A DNA stretch of 64,000 nt from Streptomyces sp. JB150. Its GTDB lineage: Bacteria; Actinomycetota; Actinomycetes; Streptomycetales; Streptomycetaceae. The translations under genes were made by a program, and so were the position numbers. Under the pieces are notes generated by a model. It saw only the letters and a list, made by a program, of their open reading frames with translations, searched no databases and was not told the DNA's origin. The stretch spans positions 6,664,634-6,728,633 of the forward strand of contig NZ_CP049780.1 of assembly GCF_011193355.1 (NCBI RefSeq). The letters run 5' to 3'. Every line of letters begins with the position of its first letter. The stretch's first letter is position 1. Shown here piece after piece: positions 7,854 through 16,851 of the stretch.

Positions 7854-9438
7854 GAAGAGCTTGACGTCCCTGGCCGAGGACGACCGCCCGCTGGTCGACG
7901 TCCTCGCCCCCGACGGCTCGGTGGCCCGCTCCTACTCCTACCGCCGGATCGTGGGCGCCGCCGCGGCCCTCGCCACCGACCTGCGCGCCCACCCCGTGCG
8001 CGAGCGCGAGGCCCGCCCGGCCGGCGATCCCACCGACCCCGCGCAGCTCCAGGTGGGCGTGGTCACCGCCAACGGGCCCGAGTTCCTGGTCGCGGACTTC
8101 GCGATCCTCGGCGCGGGCGGCGCCGAGGTGGTGGTGCCGCTGGCGTTCACCGCCGAACAGGCCGCCTCCCTGCTCGCGGACATCGATGTCTGCCTCGCCG
8201 ACGCGGCGGGCGCGGCACGGCTCGAGGAGTGGGGCCTGGCGCGGGTCCTGCCGCCCGACGCGCGGCTGCGGGTGCTCGACATCGACCGGGAGCCGGACGG
8301 CACGGACCCGCTCTTCCCGGATGCGCCGTCCCCCGACGCCGGCGAACGCCTCTGCAAGATCATCCACACCTCCGGCACCACCTCGCGCCCCAAGGGCGTG
8401 TGCATCCGCGAGGCCGCCCTCGACGAGCTGATCGGCTCCCTGCGCACGGCGATGCCGGACGGCGCCTACCGCCGCTATCTCTCCCTGGTCCCGATGAGCC
8501 TGCTCATCGAACAGGTCACCGCCGTCTACCTGGTGGTGTGCGACGGCGGCACGGTCGTCCTGCTGCCGCCCGAGGTCCCGCTCGTGGGCACCTCCTCGTT
8601 CGCCCCGCGCGCCGTGCTGCCGCACCTCCGCGCCGCGCGGCCCACCGCCCTCGTCGTCACGCCCGCGCTCGCCGAGGCCATGCTGACCGCGGCGGACGCG
8701 GCCCACGCCGACGGCCGCGACCCGGTCGCCGCGCTGTTCGGGCGGGGCGAGGCGCCGCTGGTGTGCTGCGGCGGCGCGCCCGTCGACGCCGACACGCTGC
8801 GCCGTCTCGACGCCCACGGGATCCCCGTCCACGAGGGCTACGGGCTGAGCGAGAACAGCTCCGTGGTCAGCTGGAACACGCCCGGCGCCCGCCGGTACGG
8901 CAGCGTCGGCCGCCCGCTCGCCCACGTCCGGGTGCGCACCGCGCCCGACGGCGAACTGCTGGTGAAGAGCACCTCGCTGTTCGCGGGCTACAAGGGCGGC
9001 GACGACCCGTCCGGGTGCGAGGTCGACGAGGACGGCTGGCTGCACACCGGAGACCTCGCCGACATCGAGGACGACGGCTACATCTGGATCAAGGGCCGCA
9101 AGAAGAGCGTCATCATCACCGCCGCGGGCCGCAACGTGGCACCCGAGTGGGTCGAGGCGCAGTACCGCTCCCACCCCGCCGTCCTGGCCGTCGCCGTCGT
9201 CGGCGACGGACTGCCCGCCCTGCACGGGCTGTTCCTCGTCGACCCGCGCGCCTCCCTGGACACCGTACGCGCCGAACTCGACGCGCTGGGCCGCGAACGG
9301 CTCTCCGACGTCGAACGCGTCGAGGTCGCCCACCTCGTCCCCGCGGACGAGTCCCTGCACGCCGAGTTCTTCACCGTCACCGGGCGGCCCCGCCGCTCCG
9401 CCGTCCTCTCGGCGGTCACGGCCGGCCGCTTCGGCTGA
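7840..9438 (+). CDS. AMP-forming acyl/aryl-CoA-type ligase (ANL superfamily)
   Basis: 532 residues from GTG at 7840, overlapping the previous gene. Core motifs: A3 IHTSGTTSRPKGVCI near residue 174, A5 GYGLSENSSV near 333, A7 LHTGDL near 401, and A8 GRKKSVIITAAGRNVAPEWVE. It should adenylate a carboxylic acid. The A10 region reads FTVTGRPRRSAV near residue 510, where the family has TGKxxR, so the adenylation lysine appears to be Arg. That may reduce first-step activity or favour a non-canonical role. No carrier protein is encoded next to it, so the acceptor could be CoA, an amine or the T_hemolysin protein. Confidence 0.88.
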   Translation: MRTLEKSLTSLAEDDRPLVDVLAPDGSVARSYSYRRIVGAAAALATDLRAHPVREREARPAGDPTDPAQLQVGVVTANGPEFLVADFAILGAGGAEVVVPLAFTAEQAASLLADIDVCLADAAGAARLEEWGLARVLPPDARLRVLDIDREPDGTDPLFPDAPSPDAGERLCKIIHTSGTTSRPKGVCIREAALDELIGSLRTAMPDGAYRRYLSLVPMSLLIEQVTAVYLVVCDGGTVVLLPPEVPLVGTSSFAPRAVLPHLRAARPTALVVTPALAEAMLTAADAAHADGRDPVAALFGRGEAPLVCCGGAPVDADTLRRLDAHGIPVHEGYGLSENSSVVSWNTPGARRYGSVGRPLAHVRVRTAPDGELLVKSTSLFAGYKGGDDPSGCEVDEDGWLHTGDLADIEDDGYIWIKGRKKSVIITAAGRNVAPEWVEAQYRSHPAVLAVAVVGDGLPALHGLFLVDPRASLDTVRAELDALGRERLSDVERVEVAHLVPADESLHAEFFTVTGRPRRSAVLSAVTAGRFG

Positions 9439-9539
9439 CACCCCACCGCCGCGCCGCTCCCGGCGACCGGCGCGGCAGCGCACATCTGGCAACTTCCCCT
9501 GCTGTGGAACGTTTCTGACTGACCATCAGAGGAGAAACC

Positions 9540-10457
9540 ATGATCGACCACGCGCGTGTGACCTCCTACGGCTCCGGCACCGGACTGCTCCTGACACCGG
9601 CCGAGCCCGGCACCACCCTCGCCGCCCTGCCGCGCGAGCAGGTGATCGGGGCGCTGCGGGAGGCGGGCTTCCTGCTGCTGCGGGGATTCGAGCCGGACCT
9701 GGAGCAGTTCTCGGCGTTCGTCGGCGCGCACTCGGAGCGGGTCACGCTGGACCCGGCGCGGACCTTCCACGGCGGGTCCACGGCGCAGAAGGTGGACGCC
9801 GGGTACGACGCGGTCGGGCTGCACCTGGAGAACGGCAACAGCCCGTTCGCGCCCACCCTCACCTGGTTCTTCTGCGAGAAGGCCGCCTCGTCCGGCTCGC
9901 AGACGACGGTGTGCGACGGCTACCGGGTGTGGGACGCGCTCAGCGACGAGGCCCGCGCCATGTTCCGGGAGCAGGACATCGTCTACAGCCGCCGGGTGGA
10001 GGAGGCCAAGTGGAAGGCGTTCACCGCGTTCCACCTCGGCAGCTCCGACGCGGCGTCGGTCACCGTGGACCAGCTGCGCGAGCTGGCCGGCGGACCCGGT
10101 GAGACCGTCATCGACCTGCTCGACGACGGCTCGATCCACTACGCCTACCGGGTCCCCGCCGCGCACGGCACCCTCTTCGGCGAGCGCCTGGCCTTCGCCA
10201 ACAGCATCCTCGGCCCCTCGAACCACTACGAGAAGCCGCGCATCACCTTCGCCGACGGCCAGGACATCCCCGTCCACATCATGAAGGAGGTCGAGACCGT
10301 CACCGAGGAACTGACCGAGGAACTCGACTGGGCCGACGGCGACGTCGCGCTGATCGACAACACCCGGGTCATGCACGGCCGCCGTGCCATCACCGACCCC
10401 GAGCGCACCATCTACAACGCGCAGAGCGACCTGGACCGCGTCCTGCTGGCCGCCTGA
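9540..10457 (+). CDS. TauD/TfdA-family non-heme iron(II)/2-oxoglutarate oxygenase
   Basis: 305 residues from ATG at 9540 with GAGGAGAAACC as ribosome site. The iron triad is visible: His95-x-Glu97 (GLHLENGNSP) and His279 (RVMHGRRA). The carboxylate ligand is Glu rather than the more common Asp, as in AsnO-type enzymes. GERLAFANSILGPSN and ITDPERTIYNAQSD lie in the C-terminal half, where the 2-oxoglutarate-binding Arg is expected. It should hydroxylate, desaturate or halogenate-like-oxidise an amino-acid-derived substrate; halogenation is unlikely because the carboxylate is retained. It is the last gene of the 4.57-10.46 kb operon, 101 bases after the ligase. Confidence 0.88.
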   Translation: MIDHARVTSYGSGTGLLLTPAEPGTTLAALPREQVIGALREAGFLLLRGFEPDLEQFSAFVGAHSERVTLDPARTFHGGSTAQKVDAGYDAVGLHLENGNSPFAPTLTWFFCEKAASSGSQTTVCDGYRVWDALSDEARAMFREQDIVYSRRVEEAKWKAFTAFHLGSSDAASVTVDQLRELAGGPGETVIDLLDDGSIHYAYRVPAAHGTLFGERLAFANSILGPSNHYEKPRITFADGQDIPVHIMKEVETVTEELTEELDWADGDVALIDNTRVMHGRRAITDPERTIYNAQSDLDRVLLAA

Positions 10458-10482
10458 CGCCCCACGGCCACGTCGGCCGTAC

Positions 10483-10525
10483 CGCGAAGTGCCGCCGGGA
10501 CCCGCGTCCCGGCGGCACCTTCGCG
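10483..10525. terminator. Bidirectional terminator between the TauD gene and the esterase gene
   Basis: CGCGAAGTGCCGCCGGGAC faces GTCCCGGCGGCACCTTCGCG around a 4-base loop, giving a stem of about 19 bp with one bulged C. It sits 25 bases past the TauD stop and 8 before the esterase stop. Confidence 0.88.
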
Positions 10526-10532
10526 TGGGCGG

Positions 10533-12113
10533 TCAGCCCCACAGGGGCAGCCTGCCCGGCTCGGGCAGCGAGTCCAGCAGCTCCCCGTCCCGCTCGCCGC
10601 CCACCACCCGCACGACCGGGTCCTCCCGGCGGTACGGCCGCCAGTCGGCCGCCGGGATCCCGGAGCGCACGAACTCGCCCCACAGGCCCCGCACCCGCAC
10701 CCGCAGCGCGGCCATCTGCTCCTGGTCCGCGTCGGCGAAGATCGGGGCGCGGCGGGCCTCCGCGCGGCCCAGCAGGAACGGGATCTCCACGCAGTGGCAG
10801 GCGCGCAGGGCCGCGTTGCCGCCCGGCACCCGCCAGTCGAACCGGAACAGCCGCACGGTCGCGCCCCACTCCTGCGCGAGGCCGGCGAACCGCTGCGTGG
10901 GCGCGGTGAAGAACGCGTCCGTCTTCAGCTCCTCGAACGCGACCGGCGGCGTCACACCCGCGGAGTAGTGCCGCAGCGCCTCCTCGGCGCGGGCGCCGAA
11001 CACCGCGGCGAACTCCGCCGCGACCTCTTCCCGCGTCATCCGCGCCGTCGCCGGGTCCTTGCCGTACCACAGGGCGCACTCGTGCCGCGTGACGCCCATG
11101 AGGAGGTCGAGCCCGTCTCCGGGCGGCGAGTCGCGCAACGCGCGCGGCAGATCGGCCGGGACGACGGTGCCGTCGGCGACGAGCTGGAACGGCGGCCGTA
11201 CGTCACCGCGCGGACGGGGCAGGGTGAGCACGTGCCGCTGGGCCCGAAGCAGCCGTTCGGCCGACACCGACCGCGGGTCCTCGCCGTCCAGCGCGGCCAG
11301 GAACGCGTCCGCCGTGCGCGCCGCCTCCTCGCGGGTCAGCGGTTCCATGCCGAGGGGCGCGCTGTGCAGCGCCGCGCGGCGGAACAGCGGGCGCACCTGC
11401 GGCAGCGCCAGGAGCGCCGCGAGGGACTGGCCGCCGGCCGACTGGCCGATCACGGTGATCCGGCCGGGGTCGCCGCCGAAGGCGTGGATCTCCCGTTTCA
11501 CCCAGCTCAGCGCCGCGATCTGGTCGAGGAGCCCGGCGTTGGTGACATGGGTGGTCCCCGGTGCCGTACGGAACGACAGGGAGGTGCCCGTGCCCTCCAC
11601 GGTGGCCGGCCCGGCCCACGACGGGGCGAGGAAACCCAGCGCGCCGAGGCGGTAGTTGACCAGGACGACGACGATGCCCTCCTGCGCCGCCAGCTCCGCG
11701 CCGTCGTAGCGCGGCAGGTCCGCCCCGCCGGTCAGGAAGCTGCCGCCGGGCAGCCACACCAGGACGGGGCGGCGGCCGGCCCCGTTCACCGGGGCCCAGA
11801 CGTTCACCGTCAGACAGGCCTCCGTCTGCGGTGGGTCGACCGGGTCGCCCATCAACGCCGCGAACGGCGACGGCAGTTGCGGCGGCACCGTGCCCACCGC
11901 GCGGTCGGCGCGCAGCGGTTCGCGCCAGCCGGGGTGGGGGCGCGGCGGGCCGAAGCGGTCCGGGCCCACGGGCGGGGCCGCGTACGGCACTCCCCGGTAC
12001 GCCGCCACGCTGTGGCCGGGTCCCTCCAGCCGGCCGACGACGGGACCGTCCGACACCTCGGTCCGGACCGTCCCGGTCCGGGTGGCCGCCGGGGCGGCGT
12101 CAGCAGCGCGCAT
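10533..12113 (-). CDS. Type B carboxylesterase / para-nitrobenzyl esterase
   Basis: 526 residues, typical of the bacterial type B family. AYRGVPYAAPPVGPDRF near residue 40 and EACLTVNVWAP near 97 are conserved. The nucleophile elbow is VIGQSAGGQS near residue 221. The triad acid likely lies in TRHECALWYG and the His in ACHCVEIPFLLG. It hydrolyses carboxyl esters in the cytoplasm; no signal peptide is seen. ATG at 12113 has GAGG six bases upstream. It follows a LuxR-family regulator in the same direction with a 39-base gap, so the two may be co-transcribed. Confidence 0.92.
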   Translation of the reverse strand: MRAADAAPAATRTGTVRTEVSDGPVVGRLEGPGHSVAAYRGVPYAAPPVGPDRFGPPRPHPGWREPLRADRAVGTVPPQLPSPFAALMGDPVDPPQTEACLTVNVWAPVNGAGRRPVLVWLPGGSFLTGGADLPRYDGAELAAQEGIVVVLVNYRLGALGFLAPSWAGPATVEGTGTSLSFRTAPGTTHVTNAGLLDQIAALSWVKREIHAFGGDPGRITVIGQSAGGQSLAALLALPQVRPLFRRAALHSAPLGMEPLTREEAARTADAFLAALDGEDPRSVSAERLLRAQRHVLTLPRPRGDVRPPFQLVADGTVVPADLPRALRDSPPGDGLDLLMGVTRHECALWYGKDPATARMTREEVAAEFAAVFGARAEEALRHYSAGVTPPVAFEELKTDAFFTAPTQRFAGLAQEWGATVRLFRFDWRVPGGNAALRACHCVEIPFLLGRAEARRAPIFADADQEQMAALRVRVRGLWGEFVRSGIPAADWRPYRREDPVVRVVGGERDGELLDSLPEPGRLPLWG

Positions 12114-12152
12114 GGTTCCTCTGTCTCCCTGTCGCTGTCGGGTTGGGTGGTG

Positions 12153-15100
12153 TCACTTCGAGGTGGGCGCCGGGACCTGCGCGGAGGGACTGTGCGCCAG
12201 CACGTACCGGGCCAGCTCCACCCGCCGCGACACGCCCAACTTGGCGAAGGCGCGGCGCAGATGGGAGTCCACCGTGTGCGCGGACACCGCCAGCCGCTGG
12301 GCGGTCTCCCGGTTGGTCAGCCCCTCGGCGACCAGCCGGACGACCCGCACCTCGGACGGGGTCAGGCTGTCCCAGTCGCCCGCCGCGCCGTCCGCCGGCC
12401 GCGGCGCGGTCCGCGCCGCGGAACCGGGTCCCGGCCGGCGGCCCGCGGGCACGTCCCGGAGGCTTCCCGGTGCCGCCAGGCCGCCACCGGGTCCACGTGC
12501 CGCCGGGCCGCCTCCGGGTCCGCGAGCCACCAGGCCGCCACCCGGTCCGCGTGGCGCCAGGCCGCCACCGGCTCCTGGCCCTGCCCGGCCCGCTCCGGGT
12601 GCCACCCGGCCACCACCGGGCCCCGGTCCGCCGCTTCCCGGCCCCGGCCCGCGGTCTCCGGGCGCCGGCCTGCCGATGCCGGGTCCCGGCGCGCGGCCCG
12701 CGGGCGCGTCCCGGCCGTCATCGGGGGTGCGCCGGTCCCCGCCGGGGACGTCCCGGACGATCCCGCCGCGTGCCGGCCGCGTACGGTGCCGCACGCGCTG
12801 CGCGCCCAGGCCCGCCCCGGCGGCCACGTAGATGCGCTGCGCCTCCTGCAGCATCTCCGCCGCGCGCAGCGGCTCGCCCTGCGCGCGGGTGGCGTCGGCC
12901 GCGTCCTCCAGCGCGGAGGCCAGCGCCAGCGGGTGGGACCCGCCGCGGAACGCCCGCACCGCCCGGTGCAGCGGCGCGGCGAGCCCCCGGTACAGACCCT
13001 GGGCGTGCAGCGCGGCGCCGGTGAGCGGGGCGACGGCGGGGTTGCGCCGGGCGAGCCGGCGGGCCAGGTCGGCGGCCTCCGCCGCCTGCTCGTGGGCGCC
13101 GGCCCGCAGCGCGATCCGCACCAGCAGCGGCAGCGCCAGCGGATCGGCGGCCAGGAACCAGAGGTGCCGCCCCGGGTCGTCCCACACGTCCGCCAGCCGC
13201 CGTACGGCCGCCTCCGGGTCGCCCGCCGCGTCGAGGTGCAGCGCGGCCGCGAACGCGCAGAGCCCGCCGAACGGACCGGGCGGCGTGCCCGTGGGCGGAT
13301 CCAGGTGCGCGGCGGCCCGCTCCAGGTCCCCGCGCACGGTCGCCACCACCACCAGCAGGGCGCGCAGCGCCGCCCGCGTGCCGGCGTCCGCGAACCGCTC
13401 GCAGGCCTCCAGACCGGCCCCCGCCTCCTGCTCGGCGTCCTCCAGCCGCCCGCAGTGCCACAGCTGCACGGCCCGCGCGAGATGCCAGCGCGGAGCCGCC
13501 CACACCCAGCCCTGCTCACCGGTGTCGTCCCGCCACGCCTTGAGCACCTCGGCGGCGTCCAGCGGGCGCCCCGCCGCGCTGATGATCAGGGCCGGCACCG
13601 CCCGCTCCCAGCCGAAGCTGCGCTCCGTGCCCTGCGTCCCGGCCGCGACCGCCTCCTCCGCCAGCCGCAGCGCCTCCGCGACGTCGCCGGCGCGCTGGGC
13701 GCACAGCGCGAGCAGCGCCGTGCCCAGGGTCACGGAGGCCCCGTCCCCGCTCCGCCGGGCGGTGTCGACGGCGGCGCGGGCCAGGGCGGCGGCGCGGGCG
13801 GTGTCGTCCCCGGAGTACGCCAGCAGGCAGCGGGACTCCAGCAGCGCGAACCAGGCCTGCCGGCGGGCGGGCGGAGGGCTGCCCTTCGCGACCCGCCGCA
13901 GATGCCGCAGCGCGTCGTGGAAGTGGCCCAGGCGCAGCAGCACCTCCACCAGCTCCGCGAACGCCACGGCCTCCGCGTCGGTCTCCCAGCCCGCCGCGGC
14001 GAGCGCCGCGTCGAGCAGCCGCTGCGCCGCGCCGGTCCGCCCGGTGGCCAGCAGCAGCCGTACGGCCGTCTTCACCGGCCCGGCCGCGACCGGCTCGTAC
14101 CGGCGCAGCTGGGCCACCAGCGCCCGCGGCAGGTCCTCCCGCTCGCGGGACGGCACCGCGTCCTCGTGCCGCAGCAGCCACTCGAGCTGGGCCACGCCCT
14201 GCTCCAGGTCCTCCGGCGTGCCGGAGAGGATCAGATGCCCGACGCTCCGCGGGCAGGGCCGGTCCTCCGCCGCGCACAGCCGCGCCGCCTCCGCGTGCAG
14301 CGCGCGCCGCACCGGGCCGAGCAGACTGTCGTGCAGCGCCCGGTGGACCAGCGGGGCGCGGAAGCGGAACGCGGTGCCGTCGTCCGCGAGCAGGCCCGCC
14401 GCCGCGGCCTCCTGCGCGGCCGTCGCCAGCTCCATCGTCGACCGGCCGGTCAGCGCCGCGGCGTCCGGCAGCGAGAACCGCCGCCCCAGCACCGCGCCGA
14501 CCTGTAACAGCTCCCGCGTCTGCTGGGAGATCCCGGACAGCACCGGCGCGGTCGCCCGCGTCAGATCGGCGGGCGGATGCCCGCCCAGCACCCGCACCAC
14601 GCCGTCCTCGGCCCGGATCCGTCCCTCTTCCCGCAGCAGGTGGACCAGGCGCTCGATGAGGGACGGGTTGCCGCCCGCCGAGGCCACCACGCGCCGGACG
14701 TCCTCGGGCCGTGCCGCGCCCAGCAGGCCGGCCGCCAGCTCCCCGGCCGCCGACTCGTCCAGCGCGGACAGCGTCACCACCTCGCCGTGCGCGGCCAGCA
14801 GCCGGTCCAGCGCGTCCCGGGTGGGCGGTACGACGGGAAAGTCGGCGTAGGCGGCCAGCCACAGCACGGGCAGCCCGGCGAGGCGGGGCAGCAGGGTCTC
14901 CAGCGCGGCGAGGGTCAGCTGGTCCGCCCACTGCAGATCGTCCAGGACGATCACCAGCGGGCGGTCGGCCGCGCGCCGCTCGATCAGCCGGTGCAGCAGC
15001 CCGATCAGCCGGCTCCAGTGCGTCGGCCGGTCGGCGAACGCGGCCAGCGACTCCGCCTGCACGGCACTGATCACGGGACGCGGCCCGGCGCTCAGCGCGG

Positions 15101-15341
15101 TGAGCAGTGGCGCCATCGCGGAGTGCTGGTCGAGCCGGGCGAGCCGGGTCGTCGCCACGGTCATCCCGCGCCGCGCGGCCTGTTCGGCGGCGGCGCTCAG
15201 GAGCAGGGACTTGCCCGACCCGGACGGCCCGTGGAACACCAGCAGGGCACCGCTGCCCGCCGCCGCCCTGTCCAGCGCGCGGCGCACGGCCGCCCGTTCC
15301 CGCTCACGCCCGACGAGTCGCTGGTCCCCAGGTGCCGGCAT
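12153..15341 (-). CDS. Large ATP-binding LuxR-family (LAL) transcriptional regulator
   Basis: 1062 residues. An AAA/STAND-type ATPase at the N-terminus has Walker A VFHGPSGSGKSLLL near residue 40 and Walker B LVIVLDDLQWAD near 145. A long Ala-rich helical, TPR-like region follows to about residue 870. The C-terminus is a LuxR (GerE) helix-turn-helix (SLTPSEVRVVRLVAEGLTNR, HTVDSHLRRAFAKLGV). Between helical region and HTH sits a Gly/Pro/Arg-rich linker of about 120 residues with four 9-residue repeats. LAL proteins often activate secondary-metabolite clusters; the neighbouring esterase and aro/phz genes are possible targets. ATG at 15341 has GGGAGGAAG upstream. Confidence 0.9.
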   Translation of the reverse strand: MPAPGDQRLVGRERERAAVRRALDRAAAGSGALLVFHGPSGSGKSLLLSAAAEQAARRGMTVATTRLARLDQHSAMAPLLTALSAGPRPVISAVQAESLAAFADRPTHWSRLIGLLHRLIERRAADRPLVIVLDDLQWADQLTLAALETLLPRLAGLPVLWLAAYADFPVVPPTRDALDRLLAAHGEVVTLSALDESAAGELAAGLLGAARPEDVRRVVASAGGNPSLIERLVHLLREEGRIRAEDGVVRVLGGHPPADLTRATAPVLSGISQQTRELLQVGAVLGRRFSLPDAAALTGRSTMELATAAQEAAAAGLLADDGTAFRFRAPLVHRALHDSLLGPVRRALHAEAARLCAAEDRPCPRSVGHLILSGTPEDLEQGVAQLEWLLRHEDAVPSREREDLPRALVAQLRRYEPVAAGPVKTAVRLLLATGRTGAAQRLLDAALAAAGWETDAEAVAFAELVEVLLRLGHFHDALRHLRRVAKGSPPPARRQAWFALLESRCLLAYSGDDTARAAALARAAVDTARRSGDGASVTLGTALLALCAQRAGDVAEALRLAEEAVAAGTQGTERSFGWERAVPALIISAAGRPLDAAEVLKAWRDDTGEQGWVWAAPRWHLARAVQLWHCGRLEDAEQEAGAGLEACERFADAGTRAALRALLVVVATVRGDLERAAAHLDPPTGTPPGPFGGLCAFAAALHLDAAGDPEAAVRRLADVWDDPGRHLWFLAADPLALPLLVRIALRAGAHEQAAEAADLARRLARRNPAVAPLTGAALHAQGLYRGLAAPLHRAVRAFRGGSHPLALASALEDAADATRAQGEPLRAAEMLQEAQRIYVAAGAGLGAQRVRHRTRPARGGIVRDVPGGDRRTPDDGRDAPAGRAPGPGIGRPAPGDRGPGPGSGGPGPGGGRVAPGAGRAGPGAGGGLAPRGPGGGLVARGPGGGPAARGPGGGLAAPGSLRDVPAGRRPGPGSAARTAPRPADGAAGDWDSLTPSEVRVVRLVAEGLTNRETAQRLAVSAHTVDSHLRRAFAKLGVSRRVELARYVLAHSPSAQVPAPTSK
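12479..12586 (-). repeat. Four in-frame 27-bp tandem repeats in the LAL regulator
   Basis: GGCCGCC units begin at 12479, 12506, 12533 and 12560, exactly 27 bp apart. They encode a degenerate nonapeptide of the form GGGLxARGP. The repeat lies in the flexible linker before the DNA-binding domain. Confidence 0.8.
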
Positions 15342-15429
15342 GGAGCGCTTCCTCCCTGTCTCGCCGCCTCACACGTGCCCGCCGTCGCCGCCGCGGCCGC
15401 GGCTGCCGCCGCTGCCGCCGTACGCGTGG

Positions 15430-16179
15430 TCAGCCCCCGGGCCGTGCCCGGTCCCGGCCACGGGGGTCCGCCGCCGGCCCCGGCCGGCCGGCGCGCACCG
15501 CCAGCAGTCCTTCCAGGGCGTGCAGACTCGTCTGGACGACATGCCGCGCCGCCGCGGCGGCGGCCTCGGAATCCTGGTCCTCGATGGCCTGGACGAGCGC
15601 TTCGTGGGCTTCGATGCCGCACTCCAGGTACGTGTCCTCACCCGCGAACAGATCCAGGCTCTCCTGCAGCCGCCCGACGAAGAACCGGTAGCACTCGGCG
15701 AGGGTGACGTTGTGCGCCGCCTCCACGACGGCCAGGTGCAGCGCGGCGTCCCGCCGGCCGAACTCCGCGTCGTCCCGCCCGGCCGCCTCCCGCCGCGCCC
15801 GCAGCAGCTCCCACAGCCGCGCCATGTCCTGCGGCGTGCGGCGCCGGGCCGCCGAGTGGGCCGCCTGCACGTCGAAGCAGAGCTGCACCTCGAACACGTC
15901 GCGCACGTCGGCCAGTTCGATGCTCTGCAGCATGGGCGCCGGGTCGGACACCGACCGCACGAAGACGCCCTTGCCGCGCTGCGCCCGCAGCATCCCGGTG
16001 TGCACCAGCGCGCTGACGGCCTCCCGGATGGTGGGCCGGCTCACGCCCAGCTCGGCCGCCAGTTCCGTCTCCGACGGGATGCGCGAACCGATGGGCCAGG
16101 TGCCGTCGGCCAGCTCCTTGTGGAGCAGCGCGATGACCTCACGGGCCGTCGAGGGCCGGGCGATCGGGCGCAGAGGCAT
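15430..16179 (-). CDS. FadR-type (FCD) GntR transcriptional regulator
   Basis: 249 residues from ATG at 16179, which has GAGGGGG eight bases upstream; the longer open frame would run through the operators. The N-terminal winged helix reads PIGSRIPSETELAAELGVSR and PTIREAVSALVHTGMLRAQRG. The C-terminal FCD domain has the metal-site pattern FGRRDAALHLAVVEAAHN, then ECGIEAHEALVQAIEDQD and ARHVVQTSLHAL. The ligand is usually an organic acid or sugar acid. Two matching palindromes lie just upstream, suggesting autoregulation. The Arg/Gly/Pro-rich tail (RAGRPGPAADPRGRDRA) looks like unstructured extension. Confidence 0.9.
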   Translation of the reverse strand: MPLRPIARPSTAREVIALLHKELADGTWPIGSRIPSETELAAELGVSRPTIREAVSALVHTGMLRAQRGKGVFVRSVSDPAPMLQSIELADVRDVFEVQLCFDVQAAHSAARRRTPQDMARLWELLRARREAAGRDDAEFGRRDAALHLAVVEAAHNVTLAECYRFFVGRLQESLDLFAGEDTYLECGIEAHEALVQAIEDQDSEAAAAAARHVVQTSLHALEGLLAVRAGRPGPAADPRGRDRARPGG

Positions 16180-16206
16180 AGGGCAGCCCCCTCGTGGAAT
16201 CCTGGG

Positions 16207-16250
16207 TTGTCTGACAACTGACGTCAGGCTAGTCAACGGTTGTCGGACAC
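16207..16250. promoter_or_regulatory. Pair of FadR/GntR-type operators
   Basis: TTGTCTGACAA (16207-16217) is a perfect palindrome around one base. TTGTCGGACAC (16240-16250) is a near copy. Both fit the FadR-family pattern TnGTnnnACnA. The centres are 33 bp apart, about three helical turns, so the sites face the same side. They lie 28-71 bases upstream of the GntR start codon. Confidence 0.75.
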
Positions 16251-16335
16251 CACAAGTTCGGCTCCGGCCAAGGGGGTTGGGGAACGCGCCATATACGGCA
16301 CGCGAGGCGGCGGCGCTCGCCTCGCCGTGCCGCCG

Positions 16336-16851
16336 TCATGCGTGCTTCAGCTCCAGCGCGTCGAGGACGGCTCGCGCGACCTCGGCGGGGGTGCGGCCGT
16401 CCGTGGCGACCATCGCGCGGGCGACCTCGGTGTAGAGGGGCCGGCGGGCCTCCGCCAGCGCCCGCCACCGCTCCTGCGGGTCGACCGCGAGCAGGGGCCG
16501 GGTGGTGTCGGGGCCGATGCGCCGGGCCGCTTCCCCGGCCTCCATCGTCAGGTACACCACCCGCTGCCCGGCGAGCAGCGCGCGTGTGTCCGGGTCGAGG
16601 ACCGCGCCGCCGCCGAGCGCCAGGACGCCGTCGTGCCCGGCGAGCGCCCGGCGCACGGCCCGCTTCTCCAGGGCGCGGAAGTGGGGTTCGCCCTCGGTGG
16701 CGAAGATGTCGGCGATGGCGCGTCCCTGCTCGGCGACGATGTCGTCGTCGGTGTCCCGGTAGCCCACCCCGAGCCGCTCGGCGAGAAGCCGCCCGACGGT
16801 GGACTTGCCCACGCCCATCGGACCGACGAGGACGACCAGCGGCCCCGTCAT
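16336..16851 (-). CDS. aroK: Shikimate kinase
   Basis: 171 residues; phosphorylates shikimate O-3 with ATP in the cytoplasm. Walker A is [20 protein letters not shown] near residue 8. [18 protein letters not shown] carries the shikimate-binding Asp, and [16 protein letters not shown] the Gly-rich segment. [23 protein letters not shown] is the lid with catalytic Arg. The start overlaps the end of aroC by four bases (ATGA). The aroA-aroC-aroK order without aroB or aroQ differs from the usual primary arrangement and fits a set dedicated to the cluster (inference). Confidence 0.95.
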   Translation of the reverse strand: MTGPLVVLVGPMGVGKSTVGRLLAERLGVGYRDTDDDIVAEQGRAIADIFATEGEPHFRALEKRAVRRALAGHDGVLALGGGAVLDPDTRALLAGQRVVYLTMEAGEAARRIGPDTTRPLLAVDPQERWRALAEARRPLYTEVARAMVATDGRTPAEVARAVLDALELKHA

